Position numbers and translations under genes: made by a program. From the NCBI GenBank assembly GCA_001830475.1, contig MIAC01000066.1, positions 1 to 9,788 on the forward strand: a stretch of DNA of 9,788 nt, read 5' to 3'. Source of the DNA: Rhodospirillales bacterium RIFCSPLOWO2_12_FULL_67_15 (lineage in GTDB: Bacteria; Pseudomonadota; Alphaproteobacteria; Rhodospirillales; 2-12-FULL-67-15). Below the pieces are notes generated by a model. The model saw only the letters and a list, made by a program, of their open reading frames with translations, searched no databases and was not told the origin of the DNA. Positions 1-6,469 of the stretch are shown here, in pieces (the first letter of the stretch is position 1; each line of letters starts with the position of its first letter).

Positions 1-237
1 GGCGGGCGGCACACGCCGTTCTTCGCCAACTACCGGCCGCAGTTCTACTTCCGCACCACCAACGTGACCGGGACGGTGACGCTGCCGCAGGGCACCGAGA
101 TGGTGATGCCAGGGGACAACATCCGGATGGACGTGACGCTGATCTCGCCGATCGCGATGGACGAGGGCTTGCGCTTCGCCATCCGCGAGGGCGGCAAGAC
201 CGTCGGCGCCGGCGTCGTCGCCAAGATCATCGAGTAG
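1..237 (+). CDS. tuf: Elongation factor Tu, C-terminal part (partial, 5' end outside window)
   Basis: This is the last 78 codons of EF-Tu, the cytoplasmic GTPase that delivers aminoacyl-tRNA to the ribosomal A site. The reading frame is open from base 1 and stops at TAG 235-237. The visible part corresponds to about residues 317-394 of the E. coli protein, i.e. most of beta-barrel domain 3. It opens with GGRHTPFF and continues through [10 protein letters not shown], the MVMPGDN turn, and the C-terminal [17 protein letters not shown] block, all hallmark EF-Tu strings. The GTPase domain with its G motifs lies upstream, outside the window. The stop is only 9 nt from the rpsJ start, so tuf and the S10 genes are probably co-transcribed, as is usual in alphaproteobacteria (str and S10 operons joined). 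No unusual residue was noticed. Whether this is tufA or a second tuf copy cannot be told from here. Confidence 0.98.
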   Translation, partial: GGRHTPFFANYRPQFYFRTTNVTGTVTLPQGTEMVMPGDNIRMDVTLISPIAMDEGLRFAIREGGKTVGAGVVAKIIE

Positions 238-246
238 GCGCAAGTC

Positions 247-555
247 ATGGAAAGCCAGAATATCCGCATCCGCCTCAAGGCGTTCGATCATCGTGTGCTG
301 GACCAGTCCGCGCGCGAGATCGTGAGCACCGCGCAGCGGACCGGGGCGCAGGTGCGCGGGCCGATTCCGCTGCCGACGCGGATCGAGCGCTTCACCGTCA
401 ACCGTTCGCCGCATATCGACAAGAAGTCGCGCGAACAATTCGAAATCCGCACCCACAAACGGGTGCTCGACATCGTCGACCCGACCCCGCAGACGGTGGA
501 CGCGCTGATGAAGCTCGACCTCGCCGCCGGCGTGGACGTCGAGATCAAGCTGTAG
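247..555 (+). CDS. rpsJ: 30S ribosomal protein S10 (NusE)
   Basis: S10 sits in the head of the small subunit. As NusE it also pairs with NusB in transcription antitermination and bridges RNA polymerase to the ribosome through NusG. The 102-residue product has the normal family length. It shows the [11 protein letters not shown] start, the [15 protein letters not shown] loop (residues 31-45), the tip segment [18 protein letters not shown] (54-71) and the C-terminal [19 protein letters not shown] at the loop tip is what I recall as the common alphaproteobacterial form; residue 57 is Ile where E. coli has Val. The ATG at 247 is the only start giving a normal N-terminus. Its Shine-Dalgarno is weak (TAGG overlapping the tuf stop), which suggests coupling to tuf translation. 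In E. coli a long L4-responsive leader precedes this gene; here only 9 nt separate it from tuf, so no such leader exists at this position. Confidence 0.99.
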   Translation: MESQNIRIRLKAFDHRVLDQSAREIVSTAQRTGAQVRGPIPLPTRIERFTVNRSPHIDKKSREQFEIRTHKRVLDIVDPTPQTVDALMKLDLAAGVDVEIKL

Positions 556-562
556 GGATGGA

Positions 563-1300
563 ATGACGGCGATGCGCCCGCAACAGAGAACCGGATTGAT
601 CGCGCGCAAGGTCGGCATGACGCGCCTGTTCGACTCGGACGGCAGCCACGTCCCGGTGACGGTCCTGCACGTGGACAACGTCCAGGTGGTCGCGCGGCGC
701 ACCGACGACAAGGACGGCTACGCGGCGGTCCAGCTCGGCATCGGCCGGACCAAGGCCAAGCACCGGACCAAGGCCGAGCGCGGCCATTTCGCCAAGGCGA
801 AGCTGGAACCGAAGGAGCGATTGGTGGAATTCCGGGTTTCCCCCGAAAACCTGCTCGAGGTCGGAACCGAACTCTCCGCCGCCCATTTTATTCCCGGCCA
901 GCGGGTGGATGTCACCGGCACGACCATCGGCAAGGGCTTCGCCGGCGTCATCAAGCGCTGGAATTTCAAGGGGTTGCGCGCGACTCACGGCGTCTCCATC
1001 AGCCACCGCAGCCACGGCTCGACCGGTCAGCGCCAGGACCCCGGCCGGGTTTTCAAAGGCAAGAAGATGGCCGGCCACATGGGCGACCGGCGGCGGACGA
1101 CGCAGAAACTTCTCGTCGTGTCCACCGACGCCGACCGCGGCTTTATCATGCTCCGCGGCGCGGTTCCGGGCGCGAAAGGCGGCTACGTCCTGGTCAAGGA
1201 CGCGGCCAAGCTTCCGATTCCCAAGGACGCGCCCAAGCCCGCCGGCCTGAAAACGGCCGCTGCGCCGGCCGCGCCAGCCCCCGAAGCGAACAAGGAATAA
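563..1300 (+). CDS. rplC: 50S ribosomal protein L3
   Basis: L3 is a primary 23S rRNA-binding assembly protein whose long loop reaches toward the peptidyl-transferase centre. The product is 245 residues; E. coli L3 is 209. It shows [13 protein letters not shown] (11-23), the [20 protein letters not shown] region (116-135) and the conserved loop around 147-176 with [11 protein letters not shown] and [10 protein letters not shown]. Gln158 aligns with E. coli Gln150, the residue methylated by PrmB, so methylation is possible if prmB is present. The start at 563 has AGGG (554-557) five nt upstream. An in-frame ATG at 572 ([11 protein letters not shown]) is closer to the usual family N-terminus and is a real alternative that would shorten the protein by 3 residues. 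After the core (about residue 215) there is a roughly 30-residue Pro/Ala/Lys tail. It lies 7 nt after rpsJ and 6 nt before rplD. Confidence 0.98.
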   Translation: MTAMRPQQRTGLIARKVGMTRLFDSDGSHVPVTVLHVDNVQVVARRTDDKDGYAAVQLGIGRTKAKHRTKAERGHFAKAKLEPKERLVEFRVSPENLLEVGTELSAAHFIPGQRVDVTGTTIGKGFAGVIKRWNFKGLRATHGVSISHRSHGSTGQRQDPGRVFKGKKMAGHMGDRRRTTQKLLVVSTDADRGFIMLRGAVPGAKGGYVLVKDAAKLPIPKDAPKPAGLKTAAAPAAPAPEANKE

Positions 1301-1306
1301 GCCCCC

Positions 1307-1927
1307 ATGAAGTGGGACGTCACGACCCTGGACGCCAAGAAGGTCGGGAACATCGACCTCGACGACGCCGTGTTCGGCGTCGAGGTCCGCACCGACATCT
1401 TGGCGCGCATGGTCAATTGGCAGTTGAACAAGCGTCGCGCCGGCACCCACGCGGTCAAGCACCGCGGCGAAGTGAGCGGCACGACCCGCAAGCCGTTCGC
1501 GCAAAAGGGAACGGGACGCGCCCGCCAGGGCACGCGCCGGGCGCCGCAGCATCGCGGCGGCGCCGTCGTCTTCGGGCCCGTGGTCCGCAGCCACGCGACC
1601 CGGCTGCCCAAGAAGGTCCGCGCGTTGGCGCTCCGCTGCGCCTTGTCCGCCAAGCGCGCCGGCGGCAAGCTCGTCATTCTCGACGACGCCAAGATCGCCC
1701 ACGCCAAGACCAAGGAGCTGGCCAAGCGCGTCGCCAAACTCGGCTGGGGGACCGCGCTGGTGATCGACGGGCCGACGGTGGACGAGAACTTCAAGCGCGC
1801 CGCGGCGAACATCGCCGGGCTCGACGTCCTGCCGAGCCAGGGCACGAACGTTTACGACATCCTGCGCCGCGATACCCTGGTGCTGACCAAGGCCGCGGTC
1901 GACAAGCTGGTGGAGCGCCTGAGATGA
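1307..1927 (+). CDS. rplD: 50S ribosomal protein L4
   Basis: L4 (206 residues, normal length) binds domain I of 23S rRNA, and its extended loop lines the exit-tunnel constriction next to L22. The loop is seen as [24 protein letters not shown] with the following [27 protein letters not shown] is the family signature. The globular C-terminal part carries [10 protein letters not shown] and the TALVIDGP strand. The start ATG 1307 is preceded by AAGGAA (1292-1297) with 9 nt spacing. The gene ends in TGA at 1925-1927, overlapping the rplW ATG by 4 nt (ATGA), so rplW is expected to be translationally coupled. In E. coli L4 represses the S10 operon through a leader upstream of rpsJ; no room for that leader exists here, so that control is probably absent or located elsewhere. 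Confidence 0.99.
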   Translation: MKWDVTTLDAKKVGNIDLDDAVFGVEVRTDILARMVNWQLNKRRAGTHAVKHRGEVSGTTRKPFAQKGTGRARQGTRRAPQHRGGAVVFGPVVRSHATRLPKKVRALALRCALSAKRAGGKLVILDDAKIAHAKTKELAKRVAKLGWGTALVIDGPTVDENFKRAAANIAGLDVLPSQGTNVYDILRRDTLVLTKAAVDKLVERLR

Positions 1928-2271
1928 GCGAACCCAAGATCGCCGCAAGCGCCGCCAAGGAAAAGCCGCCGGTCAAGCTGACCCAGGAACGCATGTACGA
2001 GATCATCCGCGCGCCGGTCATCACCGAAAAGGCGACCCAGATGTCCAGCTTGAACCAGGTCACCTTCCGCGTGCCGTTGGATGCGACCAAGCCCGAAATC
2101 AAGGCCGCGGTCGAAAAACTGTTCAAGGTCAAGGTCGACGCGGTGAATACGCTCCGGCGCAAGGGCAAGTTGAAGCGCTTTCGCGGCCGTCCCGGCCGCC
2201 AGAGCGACACCAAGAAGGCGATCGTCTCGTTGGCCGAAGGCCATGCCATCGACGTGACGACGGGAGTGTGA
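1924..2271 (+). CDS. rplW: 50S ribosomal protein L23
   Basis: L23 lies at the polypeptide exit on the ribosome surface and docks trigger factor and the signal recognition particle. The 115-residue frame contains the family core from [16 protein letters not shown] (23-38) through [15 protein letters not shown] and KVDAVNTL to the rRNA-binding [13 protein letters not shown] segment and the C-terminal [11 protein letters not shown]. It starts inside the rplD stop (ATGA), with TGGAG (1911-1915) 8 nt upstream. Taken from this start, the N-terminus is about 20 residues longer than E. coli L23 (100 residues) and is rich in Ala, Lys and Pro. A later in-frame ATG at 1993 would begin directly at MYEIIRAP and remove the extension. 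The overlapping ATGA and its Shine-Dalgarno favour the long form. Confidence 0.98.
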   Translation: MSEPKIAASAAKEKPPVKLTQERMYEIIRAPVITEKATQMSSLNQVTFRVPLDATKPEIKAAVEKLFKVKVDAVNTLRRKGKLKRFRGRPGRQSDTKKAIVSLAEGHAIDVTTGV

Positions 2272-2275
2272 GGCC

Positions 2276-3121
2276 ATGGCGTTGAAAACCTACAATCCGA
2301 CGTCCCCGGGCCGCCGCGCGCTCGTCGCGGTCGACCGCGCCGGCTTGTGGAAGGGCAAGCCCGAAAAGCAGCTGACCCAAGGGTTGAACTCCACCGGCGG
2401 GCGCAACAACCTGGGCCGCATCACCACCCGTCATCACGGCGGCGGACACAAGACGCGCTACCGTCTGATCGACTTCAAGCGGCGCAGGTTCGACGTCGAA
2501 GCGACCGTCGAACGGCTCGAATACGATCCGAACCGTTCCGCCTTCATCGCGCTCGTCCGCTACGCCGACGGCGAGAAAGTTTATATTCTCGCGCCGCAGC
2601 GCCTGCGCGCCGGCGACAAGGTGGTGGCGGGGCAAAACGTGGACATCAAGCCCGGCAACGCCATGCCGCTGCAAAACATTCCGGTCGGCACCATCGTCCA
2701 CAACGTGGAAATGAAAATCGGCAAGGGCGGGCAGCTCGCCCGTTCGGCCGGGTCCTACGTCCAGCTGGTCGGCAAGGATCAAGGCTGGGCCCAGATCCGC
2801 CTCAATTCCGGCGAGGTGCGCATGGTGCGCGCCGAGTGCATGGCGTCGATCGGCGCGGTCTCCAATCCCGACCATCAGAACGTGAAAATCGGCAAGGCCG
2901 GGCGTAACCGCTGGAAGGGCTGGCGGCCGCACGTGCGCGGCGTCGCCATGAATCCGATCGACCATCCGCTCGGCGGCGGCGAGGGGCGAACCTCCGGCGG
3001 CCGGCATCCGGTCAGCCCGTGGGGTCAGCCGACCAAGGGCTACAAGACCCGCACCAACAAGCGGACGGCGCGGTTCATTCTGCGCAGCCGTCACGCCAAG
3101 AAACAGCAACAGCAGCAGTAA
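2276..3121 (+). CDS. rplB: 50S ribosomal protein L2
   Basis: L2 is a core 50S protein needed for subunit association and close to the peptidyl-transferase centre. The product is 281 residues (E. coli 273). Landmarks are PTSPGRR (8-14), [19 protein letters not shown] (41-59), [14 protein letters not shown] (81-94), YILAP (103-107), [12 protein letters not shown] (134-145), [13 protein letters not shown] (149-161), the [22 protein letters not shown] loop region around 217-238 and the C-terminal [16 protein letters not shown]. His230 matches E. coli His229, implicated in peptidyl-transfer activity. Two residues on, Leu232 replaces the His of the usual D-H-P-H-G-G-G string. The extreme C-terminus is Lys-Lys followed by five Gln, not a short basic end. 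The start ATG 2276 is preceded by GGGAG (2262-2266) with 9 nt spacing, inside the end of rplW. Confidence 0.99.
   Translation: MALKTYNPTSPGRRALVAVDRAGLWKGKPEKQLTQGLNSTGGRNNLGRITTRHHGGGHKTRYRLIDFKRRRFDVEATVERLEYDPNRSAFIALVRYADGEKVYILAPQRLRAGDKVVAGQNVDIKPGNAMPLQNIPVGTIVHNVEMKIGKGGQLARSAGSYVQLVGKDQGWAQIRLNSGEVRMVRAECMASIGAVSNPDHQNVKIGKAGRNRWKGWRPHVRGVAMNPIDHPLGGGEGRTSGGRHPVSPWGQPTKGYKTRTNKRTARFILRSRHAKKQQQQQ
3104..3118 (+). repeat. CAG/CAA codon run coding five Gln at the L2 C-terminus
   Basis: Five consecutive glutamine codons (CAG CAA CAG CAG CAG) stand directly before the rplB TAA. Being four CAG and one CAA, it is close to a trinucleotide microsatellite and could vary in length by slippage. 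Confidence 0.85.
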
Positions 3122-3125
3122 GGAG
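3121..3125 (+). promoter_or_regulatory. Shine-Dalgarno that fixes the GTG start of rpsS
   Basis: AGGAG lies 7 nt before GTG 3133 and overlaps the last base of the rplB stop codon. It is among the best ribosome binding sites in the window and decides for the GTG start, since no suitable ATG exists at the conserved N-terminus of S19. Confidence 0.85.
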
Positions 3126-3132
3126 AGAATCG

Positions 3133-3510
3133 GTGGCGCGCTCGGTTTGGAAAGGTCCGTTCGTGGACGGCTATCTGCTCAAGAAGGCCGATGAAGCGCG
3201 CGCGTCGGGGCGCAACGCCATCATCAAGACGTGGTCGCGCCGCTCCACCATCCTGCCCCAGTTCGTCGGCCTGACGTTCGGCGTCTACAACGGCCGCAAG
3301 TTCATTCCGGTGATGGTGACCGAGGACATGATCGGCCATAAGCTCGGCGAATTCTCGCCGACCCGGTCCTTCCAGGGCCACGGCACCGCCGACAAGAAGC
3401 TGGCGATGGGGGCTCCGGGAGCGTCGGGCGCCGCGCCGGGCGCCGCTCCGACCGCCGCTCCGGCCGCCGCACCCGCCGCCGCTCCGGCGGCGCCGGCGAA
3501 GAGGGGATAG
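3133..3510 (+). CDS. rpsS: 30S ribosomal protein S19 with Ala/Pro-rich C-terminal extension
   Basis: S19 pairs with S13 in the 30S head and contacts the A-site finger region of the 50S. It begins with GTG at 3133, the only non-ATG start of a complete gene here, read as (fMet)[17 protein letters not shown], exactly the expected family N-terminus. The core continues with [20 protein letters not shown] (30-49), [10 protein letters not shown] (51-60) and [12 protein letters not shown] (69-80). The normal protein ends near residue 92. Here the frame runs to 125 residues with a tail (about 90-125) of Gly-Ala-Pro then AAPA repeats, ending KRG, before TAG at 3508-3510. The tail is in frame with the core and no frameshift is needed. 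In known structures the C-terminal tail of S19 reaches toward the decoding site and A-site tRNA, so such an extension is notable. It lies 11 nt after rplB. Confidence 0.98.
   Translation: MARSVWKGPFVDGYLLKKADEARASGRNAIIKTWSRRSTILPQFVGLTFGVYNGRKFIPVMVTEDMIGHKLGEFSPTRSFQGHGTADKKLAMGAPGASGAAPGAAPTAAPAAAPAAAPAAPAKRG
3442..3489 (+). repeat. 12-bp imperfect tandem repeat, 4 copies, inside rpsS
   Basis: Four adjacent 12-base units of the form GCCGCTCCGRCC occur at 3442-3453, 3454-3465, 3466-3477 and 3478-3489. They are in frame with rpsS and code [16 protein letters not shown]. The third unit differs most (GCCGCACCCGCC). The pattern indicates expansion by slippage within the S19 tail. Confidence 0.85.
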
Positions 3511-3522
3511 ACAGGCCAGCCC

Positions 3523-3981
3523 ATGAGCAAGAAATCGATTCCCCGCAGGCTGGCCGACAACGAGGCGATCGCCAAGGCCATCAACTTGCGCGTCAGCCCG
3601 CGCAAGCTCGGCCTGATCGCCGGGCTGATCCGCGGCAAGACCTGCGAGCAGGCGCTCGCCGATCTCCAATTCTCGCGCCGGCGAATCGCCCACGACGTGA
3701 AAAAGGTTCTCCAGTCCGCGATCGCCAACGCCGAGAACAACCATCAACTCGACGTCGACAAGCTCTTCGTCGCGGAAGTCTCGGTCGGGCGCGGGCTCGT
3801 CATGCGCCGCTGGCACGCGCGCGGCCGCGGCCGCTCCGCCGGGATCGAGAAGCCATTCAGCAATCTGCGCCTGATCGTGCGCGAACGCGAAGCGAAAGCC
3901 CGAACCGAGGGCAAAGCCAAGGCCAAGGACGAGACCGCGGGCAAGCGCGCCGGCGCGGGCAAACGCAAGGAAAGGTCGTAA
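3523..3981 (+). CDS. rplV: 50S ribosomal protein L22 with basic C-terminal extension
   Basis: L22 spans all 23S domains and its beta-hairpin lines the exit tunnel opposite L4. The product has 152 residues; E. coli L22 has 110. The core shows [19 protein letters not shown] (22-40), the [23 protein letters not shown] helix region (51-73), the AEVSVGRG strand and the hairpin tip around [11 protein letters not shown] (94-104), followed by [14 protein letters not shown]. After residue about 121 comes a roughly 30-residue Lys/Arg/Glu/Ala tail ending KRKERS. The region of the E. coli Met-Lys-Arg macrolide-resistance deletion (82-84) shows no sign of a deletion. The start at ATG 3523 fits the family. 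Its Shine-Dalgarno is weak (AGG 3513-3515), which suggests coupling to rpsS 12 nt upstream. Confidence 0.98.
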   Translation: MSKKSIPRRLADNEAIAKAINLRVSPRKLGLIAGLIRGKTCEQALADLQFSRRRIAHDVKKVLQSAIANAENNHQLDVDKLFVAEVSVGRGLVMRRWHARGRGRSAGIEKPFSNLRLIVREREAKARTEGKAKAKDETAGKRAGAGKRKERS

Positions 3982-3984
3982 CGC

Positions 3985-4662
3985 ATGGGTCAGAAAGTCA
4001 ACCCGATCGGGATGCGGCTCGGGATCAACCGAACCTGGGATTCGCGCTGGTTCGCCGAGGACAACTACAGCAACCTGCTGCACGAGGATCTGCGCATTCG
4101 CAAGCTCCTGATGGAACGGCTCGCGCAAGCAGGAGTGTCGCGGATCGTGATCGAGCGTCCGGCGAAGAAAGCGCGGGTGACCATTCACACCGCGCGGCCG
4201 GGAATCGTCATCGGCCGGAAAGGCGCGGACATCGAGAAGCTCAAAGCCGAGGTCCAGAAAATAACCGGCTCCGAGGTCCACCTCAACATCATCGAAATCC
4301 GCAAGCCGGAGGTGGACGCCCGGCTGGTCGCCGACAACATCGCCCAGCAGATGGAACGGCGCGTGTCCATCCGCCGCGCGGTCAAGCGCGCGGTTCAATC
4401 GGCGCAGCGGCTCGGCGCGGAAGGCATCCGCGTCAATTGCTCCGGGCGCTTGGGCGGCGCGGAAATCGCGCGCCTGGTCTGGTACCGCGAGGGCCGGGTG
4501 CCCTTGCATACGCTGCGCGCGAACATCGATTACGGCACCGCGACCGCCAAGACCTCCTATGGCACCTGCGGCGTCAAGGTCTGGATCTACAAGGGCGACA
4601 TCATGGCCCACGACCCGATGGCGCTCGACAAGATCGCCCAGGAGCAGCAGCCGGCGCGATGA
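3985..4662 (+). CDS. rpsC: 30S ribosomal protein S3
   Basis: S3 is part of the 30S head at the mRNA entry channel and contributes, with S4 and S5, to mRNA helicase activity. The 225-residue product has a normal length (E. coli 233). It begins [14 protein letters not shown], the conserved N-terminus. A type II KH domain carries the GxxG-type loop in [15 protein letters not shown] (72-86), and the C-terminal domain carries [31 protein letters not shown] and [13 protein letters not shown] 3985 is 3 nt after the rplV stop, with AAAGG (3971-3975) 9 nt upstream inside rplV. It is followed by a 36-nt gap, the longest in the window, in which I see nothing beyond the rplP ribosome binding site. Confidence 0.99.
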   Translation: MGQKVNPIGMRLGINRTWDSRWFAEDNYSNLLHEDLRIRKLLMERLAQAGVSRIVIERPAKKARVTIHTARPGIVIGRKGADIEKLKAEVQKITGSEVHLNIIEIRKPEVDARLVADNIAQQMERRVSIRRAVKRAVQSAQRLGAEGIRVNCSGRLGGAEIARLVWYREGRVPLHTLRANIDYGTATAKTSYGTCGVKVWIYKGDIMAHDPMALDKIAQEQQPAR

Positions 4663-4698
4663 CCGCGCCCGGTTGAGGACAAGGAAACGGAACGCTCG

Positions 4699-5118
4699 AT
4701 GGAAGCCCCGACGAACCTGAAATACCGCAAGGCCCACAAAGGCCGCATCCACGGCAAGGCCAAGGGCGGATTCACGCTGAATTTCGGCGAATACGGCCTC
4801 AAGGCGCTGGAACCCGAGCGGGTGACGGCGCGCCAGATTGAAGCCGCGCGCCGGGCGCTGACGCGGCGGATGAGCCGCACCGGGCGCGTCTGGGTGCGGG
4901 TCTTTCCCGACGTTCCGGTTTCGCAGAAGCCGGCGGAAGTGCGCATGGGCAGCGGCAAGGGCAGCCCGGAGTTCTGGGTCTGCCGGGTCAAGCCCGGCCG
5001 CATCCTGTTCGAGGTGGATGGCGTCACCCGGGACGTGGCCAAGCAGGCGTTCGCGCTGGCCGCCGCGAAGCTGCCGATCAAGACCAAACTCGTCTCCCGC
5101 GAGACGGAAGGAAGATAA
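4699..5118 (+). CDS. rplP: 50S ribosomal protein L16
   Basis: L16 helps form the A-site tRNA cradle and is a late assembly protein of the 50S. The 139-residue product is close to the family length of 136-137. Recognisable parts are [16 protein letters not shown] (9-24), the [16 protein letters not shown] helix seen as [15 protein letters not shown] (42-56), [25 protein letters not shown] (64-88) and [10 protein letters not shown] near the end. Arg82 corresponds to E. coli Arg81, the residue hydroxylated by YcfD/RoxA. The first residues, M-E-A-P-T-N-L-K, differ from the usual M-L-x-P-K-R-x-K. No other start can restore them: the frame upstream of 4699 reaches the rpsC stop (4660-4662) without an ATG, GTG or TTG. 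CGGAA (4688-4692) is 6 nt upstream. rpmC follows after 4 nt. Confidence 0.98.
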   Translation: MEAPTNLKYRKAHKGRIHGKAKGGFTLNFGEYGLKALEPERVTARQIEAARRALTRRMSRTGRVWVRVFPDVPVSQKPAEVRMGSGKGSPEFWVCRVKPGRILFEVDGVTRDVAKQAFALAAAKLPIKTKLVSRETEGR

Positions 5119-5122
5119 GCCG

Positions 5123-5458
5123 ATGAAGCCGAGCGAGGTCAGAACCAAGAGCGACGACGAGCTCAGGGAATCGCTGATCGGCCTGCGCAAGGAAGCGTTC
5201 AATCTGCGTTTCCAGCGGGCGAGCGGCCAGCTCGAGAACACGGCCCGGACGCGCGGGATTCGCCGCGAAATCGCGCGGGTCAAGACCATCCTGACCCAGC
5301 GGCGCGCGGGCAAATCCATGTCCCCGCGAACCGGCGGGGACCCGCGCCCGTCAACGCGCGGCGCGGCTCCGGCCGCGGCGGCCGCAAGCGCGGCCAAGCG
5401 CAAGACCGCTCCGGCGAAAAAAGCCAAGACCGCCAAGCGCAAAGCGAAGTCGGCGTAG
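5123..5458 (+). CDS. rpmC: 50S ribosomal protein L29 with Lys/Ala-rich C-terminal extension
   Basis: L29 is a small two-helix protein beside L23 at the tunnel exit. The core (about residues 1-63) reads [38 protein letters not shown] and [14 protein letters not shown], the normal family pattern. The protein is 111 residues, against the usual 63-70. The added 45-50 residues begin near [12 protein letters not shown] and become an Ala-rich then Lys/Ala-rich stretch ending [14 protein letters not shown], resembling histone H1-like bacterial tails. No in-frame stop or frameshift separates core and tail; TAG is at 5456-5458. ATG 5123 has AAGGAAG (5108-5114) 8 nt upstream, lying across the end of rplP. 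Longer reading from upstream is not supported, because this start gives the family N-terminus. Confidence 0.97.
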   Translation: MKPSEVRTKSDDELRESLIGLRKEAFNLRFQRASGQLENTARTRGIRREIARVKTILTQRRAGKSMSPRTGGDPRPSTRGAAPAAAAASAAKRKTAPAKKAKTAKRKAKSA

Positions 5459-5482
5459 AATCGGAAACGAGGAGATCGAGCG

Positions 5483-5719
5483 ATGCCCAGGCGGGTTTTG
5501 AGCGGCGTAGTCGTCAGCGACAAGATGGACAAGACGGTGGTGGTGCGAGTCGAACGCCGCTTCATGCATCCGATCTACAAGAAGATCATCCGTCGTTCCA
5601 AGAAGTTCGCCGCCCACGACCCGGAGAATCTTTGCAAGGTGGGCGATGCGGTCACGATTCGCGAGTGCCGACCGATCTCCAAGAGCAAGCGCTGGGAAGT
5701 GGTCGCGGAGCGGGCGTAA
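5483..5719 (+). CDS. rpsQ: 30S ribosomal protein S17
   Basis: S17 is a primary 16S rRNA-binding protein with an OB fold, acting early in 30S assembly. The 78-residue product has a normal length. It starts [21 protein letters not shown], continues [19 protein letters not shown], then the [31 protein letters not shown] signature; C-x-x-x-D-x-V-x-I-x-E-x-R-P-x-S-K is diagnostic. It has one of the better Shine-Dalgarno sites, AGGAG (5470-5474), 8 nt before ATG 5483. It is the last gene of the classical S10 operon, and here only 27 nt separate it from rplN. No terminator is visible, so S10 and spc genes are likely transcribed together. Confidence 0.99.
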   Translation: MPRRVLSGVVVSDKMDKTVVVRVERRFMHPIYKKIIRRSKKFAAHDPENLCKVGDAVTIRECRPISKSKRWEVVAERA

Positions 5720-5746
5720 GAGAACCGGCGCGAGAAAGGCAAGACG

Positions 5747-6115
5747 ATGATCCAGGTCGAAACGAATTTGGAAGTGGCCGACAATTCCGGCGCGCGCCGC
5801 GTGCAGTGCATCAAGGTGCTCGGCGGCTCGCGGCGAAGGTACGCGACCATCGGCGACGTCATCGTCGTTTCGGTCAAGGACGCGATTCCGCGCGGCCGGG
5901 TCAAGAAAGGCGAGGTCGTCCAGGCGGTCATCGTGCGCACCGCCAAGGACATCCGCCGCGCCGACGGCTCGGTGATCCGGTTCGACCGCAACGCCGCCGT
6001 GCTCATCGACAAGCAGGGCGAACCGATCGGAACCCGCATCTTCGGCCCCGTCACCCGCGAGCTCAGGGCGAAGAAATACATGAAGATCGTTTCGCTCGCG
6101 CCGGAAGTTTTGTGA
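5747..6115 (+). CDS. rplN: 50S ribosomal protein L14
   Basis: L14 lies at the subunit interface, forms a bridge to 16S rRNA with L19, and is the docking site of the silencing factor RsfS. The 122-residue product matches the family length and is the most conserved protein in the window. Visible strings include [19 protein letters not shown] (10-28), [39 protein letters not shown] and [14 protein letters not shown] near the end, closing with SLAPEVL. ATG 5747 is preceded by AAAGG (5735-5739) with 7 nt spacing. It opens the spc-type block and is followed after 17 nt by rplX. Confidence 0.99.
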   Translation: MIQVETNLEVADNSGARRVQCIKVLGGSRRRYATIGDVIVVSVKDAIPRGRVKKGEVVQAVIVRTAKDIRRADGSVIRFDRNAAVLIDKQGEPIGTRIFGPVTRELRAKKYMKIVSLAPEVL

Positions 6116-6132
6116 GGTCGGAAGATCGGGCC

Positions 6133-6459
6133 ATGGTTTCGAGACTGAAAATCAAGAAGGGCGACAGGGTCGTCGTCATCTCCGGCCGCGACAAGGGCAA
6201 GGTCGGCGAGGTGATCAAGATGTATCCAAGGGAGATGCGCGCCATCGTCCAGGGCGTGCATCGGGTCAAGCGCCATACCCGTCCGACGCAGGCGAATCCC
6301 CAGGGCGGAATCGTCGAGAAAGAGGGGGCTATCCACCTCTCCAACATCGCCCACGTCGACCCCAAGAGCGGCAAGCCGACCCGCGTCGGCTTCAAGACCC
6401 TGAAAGACGGCAGCAAGGTGCGCTTCGCCAAGAAGTCGGGCGAAGTGATCGACAGGTGA
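6133..6459 (+). CDS. rplX: 50S ribosomal protein L24
   Basis: L24 is an assembly-initiator protein binding the 5' end of 23S rRNA near the tunnel exit. The 108-residue product is of normal length. A KOW motif is seen at the N-terminus as [20 protein letters not shown], followed by the family block [19 protein letters not shown] with [11 protein letters not shown], and ending in [20 protein letters not shown]. The start ATG 6133 is chosen because it places KIKKGD near the N-terminus as expected and has CGGAAG (6119-6124) 8 nt upstream. The frame is open far upstream, but only as an out-of-phase shadow of rplN. In E. coli the S8 translational repressor site lies between rplX and rplE; here only 10 nt separate them and I could not recognise the S8-binding fold by eye. 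Confidence 0.98.
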   Translation: MVSRLKIKKGDRVVVISGRDKGKVGEVIKMYPREMRAIVQGVHRVKRHTRPTQANPQGGIVEKEGAIHLSNIAHVDPKSGKPTRVGFKTLKDGSKVRFAKKSGEVIDR

Positions 6460-6469
6460 GGAATGCGCC

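Noticed and set aside
397..426. S10 residue 57 is Ile, not the Val of E. coli, near the tetracycline-associated position
   Set aside because: S-P-H-I-D-K is, as far as I recall, the ordinary alphaproteobacterial form, so it is no evidence of resistance.
1312..1923. Open frame fused upstream of rplW on the + strand (319 codons in total)
   Set aside because: The part before 1924 is an out-of-frame shadow of rplD, rich in Arg. Only the rplW portion from ATG 1924 is real.
545..1948. A 467-codon open frame on the minus strand across rplC and rplD
   Set aside because: It has the same cause: it lies in the exact complementary codon phase of both genes and resembles no known protein.
4663..4698. 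The longest intergenic gap (36 nt, rpsC-rplP), checked for a promoter, small gene or RNA
   Set aside because: It holds only the rplP ribosome binding region. No -35/-10 pair, hairpin or small open frame with a start was seen.
3091..5565. A very long open frame (824 codons) on the minus strand across rpsS to rpsQ
   Set aside because: It is codon-for-codon antisense to rpsS, rplV, rpsC and rplP. It stays open because these GC-rich genes avoid TTA, CTA and TCA codons. Its translation is Arg/Ala/Leu-rich with no recognisable family.
5632..6132. Open frame fused upstream of rplX on the + strand
   Set aside because: It is an out-of-frame shadow of rpsQ and rplN. L24 starts at 6133 with its own ribosome binding site.
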